Of a stretch of DNA of 11,170 nt, positions 1 through 5,932 are shown piece after piece. Every line of letters starts with the position of its first letter. Positions within the stretch are counted from its first letter, which is position 1. This DNA comes from SICB01 sp037132395 (GTDB lineage Bacteria > Patescibacteriota > Saccharimonadia > CAILAD01 > BJGX01). The notes below the pieces were generated by a model that saw only the letters and a list, made by a program, of their open reading frames with translations, had not been told where the DNA came from and made no database searches. The position numbers were made by a program, and so were the translations under genes. The stretch lies in assembly GCA_037132395.1 (NCBI GenBank), contig JBAXPC010000021.1:1-11170 (forward strand), written 5' to 3'.

Positions 1-51
1 GGGGCGAGCCACAGTCGGTTATTTTTGCTCCACTTTTGATACCAAAAGTGG
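1..51 (+). repeat. Copy 1 (3' part) of a 20-mer plus hairpin repeat
   Basis: Bases 1-20 read GGGGCGAGCCACAGTCGGTT and are identical to 10896-10915. They are followed, after a 9-nt spacer, by a 9-bp hairpin: CCACTTTTG at 30-38, loop ATAC, CAAAAGTGG at 43-51. The second copy has the same stem core with a different loop and spacer, so hairpin and 20-mer travel together. A chance 20-base match in a window this size is very unlikely. The copy is cut by the window start; the rest of the element would lie upstream. No T-tract follows the hairpin on either strand, so it is not a classical terminator. Confidence 0.85.
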
Positions 52-128
52 TATTAAATGAGATTAGTTAGTAAGGTTAATTGATAATAATCAAAAAGAC
101 ATTTACTACCGCGTCTGTACTCTGTCCT

Positions 129-803
129 CTACCCCTGCGTAATCGTAGCAATCAGTTCGTTTTCGCCGATATCATTTTCGACTACACTGCCCTCAGTGGT
201 AGTTGCTATTACTTTGCCGCTACCCAAATTGGCGCTAAGGTTTTTAACGACCTCGCCGGTCCCGAGGTTTGTAATACCACCTCTGTTGCCTACAAAAAAG
301 AACTCGTCACCGGTCGAATCGACCGCCATAAACCAGGGCCCATTAGCGATATCGCCATAGCCAGTATTACTAGAGTCGGCAAGTGCTGGATTAACAACCA
401 CAAATGATCCACTGCTAATGTTCCAGCGGTTACTCTCGCCTTCTGAATCCCGAACTTGGGCCGATTTACGTATATTGAGTTCGTCTGGGTCAATGCGATA
501 GATTCCTTCGGCGTAAGTAGCTTCTGAGCCCACCGCAAGCGACTCTATCTCGAGCCTTTTAGATTCGTCGCTGTTAGGCCTTTGTATTTCAGCCGACTCA
601 ACTGCGTCGATGCTTTCTCTTGAGCTCATTGCGACATGTGCTAAGCCGACAACCGACAGTACCGACAATACAGCAGCAGCGAGTTTTCTCTTGATGCTCA
701 TCTTATTGTGTTTATCTTTGTTCAGATTTGATGGAGGCTGGTGACCTTCTGCAGTGTTTTGCGGCTGTGGTCTGTTTCGTGGTCTGTAGCTTTCAGGATT
801 CAT
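129..803 (-). CDS. Single-pass membrane protein with SH3-like extracytoplasmic domain
   Basis: The 224-residue protein has three parts. Residues 1-36 are polar and rich in Pro, Asn, Gln and Lys. A Lys/Arg-flanked hydrophobic helix covers about 38-60 (KRKLAAAVLSVLSVVGLAHV). An outer part of about 160 residues follows. Within it, the segment around LNIRKSAQVRDSEG, the later SGSFVVVNP and the GPWFMAVDSTGDEFFFV stretch have the spacing of a bacterial SH3 (SH3b) domain, which usually binds cell-wall material. This is a fold-level resemblance, not a clear family match. The cytoplasmic tail plus signal-anchor suggests an N-in, C-out topology. An internal Met35 (699-701) just before the helix is an alternative start; neither start has a clear Shine-Dalgarno site. 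The plus-strand reading frame overlapping the 3' end looks like a shadow. The gene stands alone, with a minus-strand TATAAT upstream, and the repeat at 1-51 lies beyond its 3' end. Confidence 0.75.
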   Translation of the reverse strand: MNPESYRPRNRPQPQNTAEGHQPPSNLNKDKHNKMSIKRKLAAAVLSVLSVVGLAHVAMSSRESIDAVESAEIQRPNSDESKRLEIESLAVGSEATYAEGIYRIDPDELNIRKSAQVRDSEGESNRWNISSGSFVVVNPALADSSNTGYGDIANGPWFMAVDSTGDEFFFVGNRGGITNLGTGEVVKNLSANLGSGKVIATTTEGSVVENDIGENELIATITQG

Positions 804-822
804 AAAGTTTATATTTTACTCG

Positions 823-828
823 ATTATA
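823..828 (-). promoter_or_regulatory. -10 box for the SH3-like protein gene
   Basis: On the minus strand the bases read TGCTTATAAT, a perfect TATAAT 19 nt before the ATG at 801-803. The expected transcript would start about 12-13 nt ahead of the ATG and carries no Shine-Dalgarno sequence. No good -35 hexamer is visible, as for the other promoters here. Confidence 0.5.
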
Positions 829-898
829 AGCATAAGTATATCATAGGCTGATTAAAATATTAACTACCTGGCTTAATGCCTAGGGACTAGCAGAATAT

Positions 899-904
899 TA
901 TACT
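899..904 (+). promoter_or_regulatory. Possible -10 box for the D-LDH gene
   Basis: TATACT on the plus strand in the 195-nt gap between two divergent genes. If used, it would give an 85-90 nt leader containing the palindrome at 961-976 and the Shine-Dalgarno site at 986-990. No convincing -35 is seen; the surrounding AT-rich sequence makes accidental matches easy. Confidence 0.35.
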
Positions 905-960
905 TTTTAAAATTTTTTATTAAATAAATCTCATGACTTTAGTAAAACAACTGCAAATAT

Positions 961-976
961 CTACAATTTATTGTAG
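961..976. promoter_or_regulatory. Perfect 6+4+6 palindrome in the D-LDH leader
   Basis: CTACAA-TTTA-TTGTAG is a perfect inverted repeat ending 9 nt before the Shine-Dalgarno site. As DNA it could be an operator for a dimeric regulator (for example one sensing redox state or lactate); as RNA it would be a weak hairpin near the ribosome site. Both roles are inference. Confidence 0.35.
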
Positions 977-985
977 TATTAAGTT

Positions 986-990
986 AAGGA
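986..990 (+). promoter_or_regulatory. Shine-Dalgarno site that fixes the D-LDH start
   Basis: AAGGA lies 8 nt before the ATG at 999. This supports that start over the in-frame ATG at 933, whose 22 extra codons do not resemble the N-terminus of the family. Confidence 0.7.
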
Positions 991-998
991 TAACAATT

Positions 999-2015
999 AT
1001 GGCTACTACAATCGCATTTTTTGATGCCACTACATCTGAAAAGACTTCTTTTGAGCGCTATTTTACTGGCCCAAAATACAAGCTGCATATTTTTGATAAA
1101 ACCATCGCCGAAGTTCCTCTATATGAGTATAAGGATGCCGATGTTGTTAGCGTATTTACAGCCAGCAATGTCGATTCTCCGACAATAGCAAGCCTGCCGC
1201 GACTAAAATTCATTGCAGTCCGGGCAACTGGCACCAATAATATCGATACTAAGGCCTGCCAAAAGCACCAGGTAGCCATTAGTAATGTACCGGCCTATGG
1301 CCAAACCACCGTTGCCGAGTACGCGGTTCTGCTGATGCTAATGATGGCCCGCAAAATGCCAGCTGTCATGGGTTCGGTCGAATCTGGGCAAATCGACTAC
1401 CGCCGGCTCACAGGTTTTACTTTGCAGGGAAAAACACTTGGTATTGTCGGTACTGGCAAAATCGGTATGGCGGTAGCCTCAATTGCTAAGGCCATGGGCA
1501 TGCATATTGTCGCTTATGACCCCTACCCCAATGAGGCCATGGAAGATAAAATTGGCTTTAGCTATGTCAGCCTGGTCGATCTACTTAAAGGCGCCGATAT
1601 CGTGACCTTGCACGCGCCCTTAATGCCGGCCACAAAATACATTATAAATAAAAAATCATTGGGCCTAATGAAAGATAGCGCGATACTAATAAACACCTCT
1701 CGCGGCGAGCTTGTTAAGACAATCGACCTAATTGAGGCGCTTAAAAACAAACTCATTGCGGGGGCTGCCCTAGATGTTATTGAAGGCGAAAGAACCCTCG
1801 ATGCCGATACCGAAACAGATTTGCTGCTGGGAGACAAAAAAACATCATTTGAAATCGCTGAGCTAGATGTACTCACAAAAATGAATAATGTCATTATATC
1901 GCCCCACAACGCCTTTAACTCCCATGAGGCACTAAATATTATTCGAAAAACAACCGCCCAAAATATCCATGGTTTTTTGAGTGGTAACCCACAAAACCTC
2001 ATTAAGCTTAGTTAG
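999..2015 (+). CDS. ldhA: D-lactate dehydrogenase (D-2-hydroxyacid dehydrogenase family)
   Basis: NAD-dependent cytoplasmic enzyme, predicted to reduce pyruvate to D-lactate and regenerate NAD+ at the end of fermentation. With the start at 999 it is 338 residues, a normal length. A substrate-domain half comes first. The Rossmann motif GxGxxG follows at residues 151-156 (GTGKIG) with an acidic residue after strand 2 (YDPYP). The signature NTSRGELV carries catalytic Arg235; LDVIEGE contains Asp259 and Glu262/Glu264; SPHNAF carries catalytic His303. The His-Asn-Ala-Phe context is the one seen in D-LDHs rather than in phosphoglycerate dehydrogenases. A short insertion (about residues 270-290, rich in Asp/Leu/Lys) lies between Glu and His. 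Enolase follows 42 nt downstream on the same strand but has its own -10 box. Another D-2-hydroxyacid substrate cannot be excluded from sequence alone. Confidence 0.88.
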   Translation: MATTIAFFDATTSEKTSFERYFTGPKYKLHIFDKTIAEVPLYEYKDADVVSVFTASNVDSPTIASLPRLKFIAVRATGTNNIDTKACQKHQVAISNVPAYGQTTVAEYAVLLMLMMARKMPAVMGSVESGQIDYRRLTGFTLQGKTLGIVGTGKIGMAVASIAKAMGMHIVAYDPYPNEAMEDKIGFSYVSLVDLLKGADIVTLHAPLMPATKYIINKKSLGLMKDSAILINTSRGELVKTIDLIEALKNKLIAGAALDVIEGERTLDADTETDLLLGDKKTSFEIAELDVLTKMNNVIISPHNAFNSHEALNIIRKTTAQNIHGFLSGNPQNLIKLS

Positions 2016-2038
2016 CCTATTATTTGCCATTGAGCTTA

Positions 2039-2047
2039 TGCTATAAT
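2039..2047 (+). promoter_or_regulatory. Extended -10 promoter of enolase (near-leaderless)
   Basis: TGCTATAAT is a perfect extended -10 element (TG-n-TATAAT). Ten bases separate it from the ATG at 2058, so the mRNA would begin about 0-4 nt before the start codon and has no room for a Shine-Dalgarno site. Confidence 0.7.
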
Positions 2048-2057
2048 TTATATTAAT

Positions 2058-3776
2058 ATGGGCATCAAAAGCATCATTCCTAGTCAAGTTCTAAACTCCA
2101 ACGGCGACCCTACCATCAAGGTAACAATGGTCGCCGAGAACGGCGTTGCGGCTTATTTTACTGTTCCGTCTGGGGCGAGCCTTGGTAGCAAAGAGGTTGC
2201 TCAAAAAACCGATGGCACCGATAGCTACAACGGCAAGAGTGTCAATGGTAGTATCAAGCTTATTGCCGGCGTCGTTGCACCGAAATTTATTGGTTACCCC
2301 ATTGGCCATCAGTCTGATTTCGATAGCCTACTTATTGCCCTTGATGGCAGCGAAAATAAGCAAAATCTGGGTGGTAATACAATCTTGGCGATGTCTGGTG
2401 CGTATTTTAAGCTCAGCGCCAAACTAAGCGAAAAACCGCTTTGGCAGTACATTGCTGAGGACCGAAAAACCAGCCCGGCTTTCCCCCGAATATTCGCCAA
2501 TCTGGTGGGAGGCGGCAAGCATGCACCAGGCCTTGATATTCAGGAGTTCATGATTGTGCCGAAATCCAATAAGCCAATTGAGGCAATCGAACAGATTGTC
2601 CAGACATTCCATACCCTAACCACCATTATGGTCAGCCTTTACGGACCGGGCGCTCAATTGGCAGGTACAGAGGGTGCGATCGCACCGATTGGGGCCAGCA
2701 CCGAAGTTGTACTCGAGGCGCTGTCAAATCTTAACGCCAAAAACGGCAAGACATTTGAAATAGCCCTAGATGTAGCGGCCAATAGTTTTTTTGATGGTAA
2801 GAGCTACAATTTTGAAGGCCAGAGTATTCATGCTAGTGATTTGCTAGCAGTCTATCAGGGTTGGGATAGCAAATTTGATCTCTACTCGATCGAAGATCCT
2901 TTTGCTGAAGCTGATATTGAGGGTACTGAGCTGCTCAAAACAATGCCAAAAGACAAAAAACCTTTCAAGGTCATTGCCGACGATTATACGGTTACCAACG
3001 CCAGCTTGATTGCTGAATTTTCTAAAGACAAGCTATTTGATGGTGTCATCATTAAGCCCGATCAAGTGGGCAGTATTAGTGAGATGTTCACTGCTATTGA
3101 TGCCGCCAAACAGGCTGGGCTGGATATTATTGTTAGCCATCGTAGTGGCGAGAGTAATGATGATTTTATTGTAGATTTGGCCTATGGTATTGGTGCCGCC
3201 GGAATCAAAATAGGTGCCCCAAACCATGGCGAAAGAATCGCCAAATACAACAGGCTACTCGAAATACAATACTCGCTCAACTCTAGCCAAGAGCAACTCG
3301 ACTCGACCCTAGACCTAGACCAAAAACCAACTGCTACCCCACTCGAGAGCTCTGCTGGTAAAGTGGCGGCTATGGCCGTACCGACTCCGGTCGAAAAAAT
3401 CTCCGTAGCCCCTTCCGCCGTTTCAGACGATACTATAAGCCCAAAGATATCTGCTAGCGAGCCAGTGATTGTTGCCAGCACGCCTGTGCAACCTAGCGAA
3501 TCTCTCGCATCGCCAGCGCAACCCAGCGAGGTATCTGAAATTGGGGCTGCACCTCTGGCCACAGAGGCGACACCACCAGAGCCGATCCAACCGACGACGC
3601 CAATCATAACCCATGTAGTAACCGTCCCACCTGAGACTCCAATGCCTAGCCTCCCAAAAGAACAAGAAGTGCCATCGGGCTCTAGCTTCAAAAACGCTAC
3701 TATCGCACTAACTCCTATAGCCAGAGCTGCCCAAGAGAACCCCAGCACTGCGGTTCCTTCTGTTGGCGGGTTGTAA
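2058..3776 (+). CDS. eno: Enolase with about 160-residue low-complexity C-terminal tail
   Basis: Converts 2-phosphoglycerate to phosphoenolpyruvate in glycolysis. Residues 1 to about 405 are an enolase; the next 160 or so are extra (typical enolases are 410-435 residues). The sequence is divergent (NSNGDPT for the usual DSRGNPT, GTEGA for GDEGG), but the catalytic set is complete: the SGAS loop, GGKHA and DIQEFM motifs, the acid Glu205, metal ligands Asp238 (ALDVAA), Glu279 (SIEDPF) and Asp308 (ADDYTVTN), the base Lys333 (IIKPDQVGS), His361-Arg362-Ser363 (SHRSGE) and Lys384 (IKIG). The tail (about 411-572) is rich in Pro, Ala, Ser, Thr, Val and Glu, has a doubled QPSE motif, no Cys, no membrane helix and no recognisable fold. 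It looks like a disordered linker or tail. The deacetylase promoter begins within a few bases of the stop codon. Confidence 0.93.
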   Translation: MGIKSIIPSQVLNSNGDPTIKVTMVAENGVAAYFTVPSGASLGSKEVAQKTDGTDSYNGKSVNGSIKLIAGVVAPKFIGYPIGHQSDFDSLLIALDGSENKQNLGGNTILAMSGAYFKLSAKLSEKPLWQYIAEDRKTSPAFPRIFANLVGGGKHAPGLDIQEFMIVPKSNKPIEAIEQIVQTFHTLTTIMVSLYGPGAQLAGTEGAIAPIGASTEVVLEALSNLNAKNGKTFEIALDVAANSFFDGKSYNFEGQSIHASDLLAVYQGWDSKFDLYSIEDPFAEADIEGTELLKTMPKDKKPFKVIADDYTVTNASLIAEFSKDKLFDGVIIKPDQVGSISEMFTAIDAAKQAGLDIIVSHRSGESNDDFIVDLAYGIGAAGIKIGAPNHGERIAKYNRLLEIQYSLNSSQEQLDSTLDLDQKPTATPLESSAGKVAAMAVPTPVEKISVAPSAVSDDTISPKISASEPVIVASTPVQPSESLASPAQPSEVSEIGAAPLATEATPPEPIQPTTPIITHVVTVPPETPMPSLPKEQEVPSGSSFKNATIALTPIARAAQENPSTAVPSVGGL

Positions 3777-3780
3777 AATT

Positions 3781-3789
3781 TGCTATAAT
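3781..3789 (+). promoter_or_regulatory. Extended -10 promoter of the deacetylase gene
   Basis: TGCTATAAT, the same nine bases as in front of enolase, starting 4 nt after the enolase stop. It predicts a transcript start near 3796 and a leader of about 20 nt containing the Shine-Dalgarno site at 3803-3807. Confidence 0.65.
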
Positions 3790-3802
3790 AACCCCCAATA
3801 AT

Positions 3803-3807
3803 AAGGA
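3803..3807 (+). promoter_or_regulatory. Shine-Dalgarno site supporting a TTG start
   Basis: AAGGA is placed 8 nt before TTG at 3816. No in-frame ATG precedes the membrane anchor, so the TTG is the best start and this site decides it. Confidence 0.65.
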
Positions 3808-3815
3808 ACATACAA

Positions 3816-4718
3816 TTGAAGTTATCGAAAGACGCAAAAAGTCTAGTCAAAAAGCCACTAGGCAAAGTGTACTATAGGTTATTTATAGCCCTAGCATTGA
3901 TTGTTGCAGTTATTGTGCTCGGTGGTGAGCTGTACCTCGTAAGGCCTGTGGTAGCCGCCGAGCTACAAAAGCAAAAAATTAAAAAGCTCAGCTCTAGCTA
4001 CTATAAGAGTTCGACCCCGCCAGTTATTATTCACCCCACAGCAATAGTGGTTGCTCCGGTCGAAGCAAAGCAAGCTAGCACTGGAGTGCATTTACCAATA
4101 CTGCTCTACCACAAAACCCCAGCTAATTTTGACTTTCAGATGAAGCACTTGGTTGATGCCGGATACACACCTGTATTTATGCAGGAAGTCTATATGATAC
4201 TGACTGGCAAGATTGTCGGGCCAGCCAAACCAGTTGCGATTACTTTTGACGATGGTTTTAGCGACCAGCTGCAGGCTGCCGAGATACTAAAAAAATATAA
4301 TTTTAAATCGACCTTTTATGTTTTGATCGGTGGTGAGCTGAGCGGCTGGTGCATAGGTGTCGAGCGCAAAGTAACCACCTGCGGCGACTCGTACCTTAAT
4401 TGGGCACAAATTAAAACCCTGCAAGGCTCTGGGCTGATCGAGATTGGCTCGCACACGGTCGATCACCTCCAGCTAGCTAGCCTCAATGAGGCGGCGCAAA
4501 GATTCCAGATATTTGAGAGTAAGCTAATCCTGGAACAAAATCTGGGGGTTAGTGTGTTGAGCTTCTGCTATCCTTATGGCAGTTTTAATACAATCACCGA
4601 ACGCCTCGCCAAAGAAGCTGGTTACAATAACGCCACCACTACGGTTGGTCCGGAATACCAAAATCCGAACTCGCTATTTAGGCTCAATAGAATCCGTGAT
4701 ACCAAAGATTTGCGATAA
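3816..4718 (+). CDS. Membrane-anchored polysaccharide deacetylase (NodB/CE4 family)
   Basis: Expected to remove acetyl groups from an N-acetylated surface polymer (peptidoglycan or an exopolysaccharide) outside the membrane. The 300-residue protein starts at TTG. It has a basic N-terminus, a membrane helix at about 23-45, a Lys/Ser/Pro linker to about residue 90, then a NodB domain. Motif 1 is TFDDG (Asp145-Asp146), where the first Asp is the usual base and the second a metal ligand. Motif 2 is SHTVDH, with metal-binding His213 and His217. Motif 3 is CYPYGSF (252-255 Tyr-Pro-Tyr-Gly), the PgaB/IcaB-like form of the usual RxPYG. Two Cys in the WCIGVERKVTTC insert could form a disulfide if the domain is outside. 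The C-terminal Arg-Ile-Arg motif closes the domain, so the protein appears complete. It ends 13 nt from the convergent pgk gene with no clear terminator between them. Which polymer it acts on is unknown. Confidence 0.87.
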   Translation: MKLSKDAKSLVKKPLGKVYYRLFIALALIVAVIVLGGELYLVRPVVAAELQKQKIKKLSSSYYKSSTPPVIIHPTAIVVAPVEAKQASTGVHLPILLYHKTPANFDFQMKHLVDAGYTPVFMQEVYMILTGKIVGPAKPVAITFDDGFSDQLQAAEILKKYNFKSTFYVLIGGELSGWCIGVERKVTTCGDSYLNWAQIKTLQGSGLIEIGSHTVDHLQLASLNEAAQRFQIFESKLILEQNLGVSVLSFCYPYGSFNTITERLAKEAGYNNATTTVGPEYQNPNSLFRLNRIRDTKDLR

Positions 4719-4731
4719 AAAAATAGCTGGG

Positions 4732-5919
4732 TTATTTGCTCATTAGAGCTTCAATGGCGGGAAGCTTAATGCCAGACAAAAGCTCCAGGCTGGCACCACC
4801 GCCGGTGCTAACGAAGCCAAATCTGTCGCGCATCGCAAGCTTGCTAATAAATGCGGCCGTGTCGCCCCCACCAATAACTGTGTCGGCGTCATTTTTTCGT
4901 AGAGCTATCATATGCGCCAAATCTCTGCTGGCCCAAGCAAAATCTGGTATCTCGGCCATTCCAAGAGTTCCATTCCAAAAAATCGTCTTAGCCGACTTAA
5001 TGATTGGCCAAAGGCTTTTCATTGTTTCTTTGCCAATATCCAAGGCGATGTCATTAATTTCGATTTTATCGCTGGCAACTTGTCGGTGCTTGACGCCGTG
5101 CTGGGCTTTTTCGGCTACCACAAAGTCTGTGGGCATAATGAGCTCTACTTTATTTTGCTTGGCGTATTCAATGATGTCTTTAGCGGTAGCGATATAGTCT
5201 TTTTCGGTAATGCTCTTGCCAATTTGGTAGCCTTGGGCCTGCAAGAATGTATTGGCCATTGCCCCACCAATTATTACGGTGTCGGCTTTATTGAGGAGGC
5301 TTTTTAGTACCTCGATTTTGGTTGATATCTTGACGCCTCCGATGATGGCCACAAATGGCCGGGCAGGTACATTGAGTAGTGCGGTTAGCTTTTCGAACTC
5401 TTGTTGCATCAAAAGGCCCGAGGCGTGCGGCAAAAACTTGGGCACTCCGACCATACTGGCATGTGCTCTATGGGCGTTGGCAAAGGCGTCATCGACATAA
5501 ACATCGGCCAAACTAGCTAGTGATTTTGCAAAGTTGTAGTTGTTTTTTTCCTCGGCTTTGTGAAACCTGAGGTTTTCTAAAAGCAGTATTTCGCCTGGCC
5601 TTAATTTGCCAACTTCGAGCTCGACTTCTGGGCCAACACAATCGTCTACAAAGCCAACCGGCTTTTTTATAAGGTCGGCTAACACTTGAGCGACAGGCCG
5701 TAGGCTAAGCTTTTTATCAAAGCCGTTTTCTGGGCGCCCATTATGGCTAACGAGTATGATTTTAGAATTTTTGGCTAGTAGTGCCCTGATTGTAGGGATA
5801 CTTTGCTGAATACGGAATTCGTCTATGACCTTGCCATCCTCGACTACATTATAGTCGACCCGCAAAAACACAGCCTTGCTAGCAAAGTCGATATCTTTTA
5901 GTGTCAGTAATTTTGCCAT
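4732..5919 (-). CDS. pgk: Phosphoglycerate kinase
   Basis: Transfers phosphate from 1,3-bisphosphoglycerate to ADP, the first ATP-forming step of lower glycolysis. At 395 residues it is full length. The N-terminal substrate domain shows FLRVDYNV (Asp22, Asn24), SHNGRP (58-63), LLLENLRFH and the VDDAFANAHRAHAS block. The nucleotide domain shows GGVKISTK (194-201, with the conserved first Lys), WNGTLGMAE, IGGGDTAAF and STGGGASLE (371-379). These match the family, with mild changes (GGVKIS for GGAKVS, WNGTLG for WNGPMG). It starts 13 nt after the stop of the histidine-kinase gene, has no Shine-Dalgarno site and no obvious promoter of its own in the gap, so it is probably read from the kinase promoter, or from an unseen one inside the kinase gene. 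It converges on the deacetylase gene. Confidence 0.95.
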   Translation of the reverse strand: MAKLLTLKDIDFASKAVFLRVDYNVVEDGKVIDEFRIQQSIPTIRALLAKNSKIILVSHNGRPENGFDKKLSLRPVAQVLADLIKKPVGFVDDCVGPEVELEVGKLRPGEILLLENLRFHKAEEKNNYNFAKSLASLADVYVDDAFANAHRAHASMVGVPKFLPHASGLLMQQEFEKLTALLNVPARPFVAIIGGVKISTKIEVLKSLLNKADTVIIGGAMANTFLQAQGYQIGKSITEKDYIATAKDIIEYAKQNKVELIMPTDFVVAEKAQHGVKHRQVASDKIEINDIALDIGKETMKSLWPIIKSAKTIFWNGTLGMAEIPDFAWASRDLAHMIALRKNDADTVIGGGDTAAFISKLAMRDRFGFVSTGGGASLELLSGIKLPAIEALMSK

Positions 5920-5932
5920 AATCTTAATTGTA

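Noticed and set aside
81..407. Plus-strand reading frame of 108 codons near the left end
   Set aside because: It overlaps the 3' half of the minus-strand SH3-like gene, has no promoter or ribosome site and shows no family resemblance; the minus-strand frame has a coherent anchor-plus-domain layout.
3182..3865. Minus-strand reading frame of 227 codons opposite the enolase tail
   Set aside because: It is the antisense shadow of the Pro/Ala/Ser-rich tail (giving Gly/Ala/Ser/Val-rich sequence) and also spans the deacetylase promoter and start.
4719..4740. Possible terminator between the convergent deacetylase and pgk genes
   Set aside because: Only a 5-bp A/T stem (AAATA/TATTT) with a 7-nt loop is present. 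On the minus strand a T-run follows, but the stem is too weak to call.
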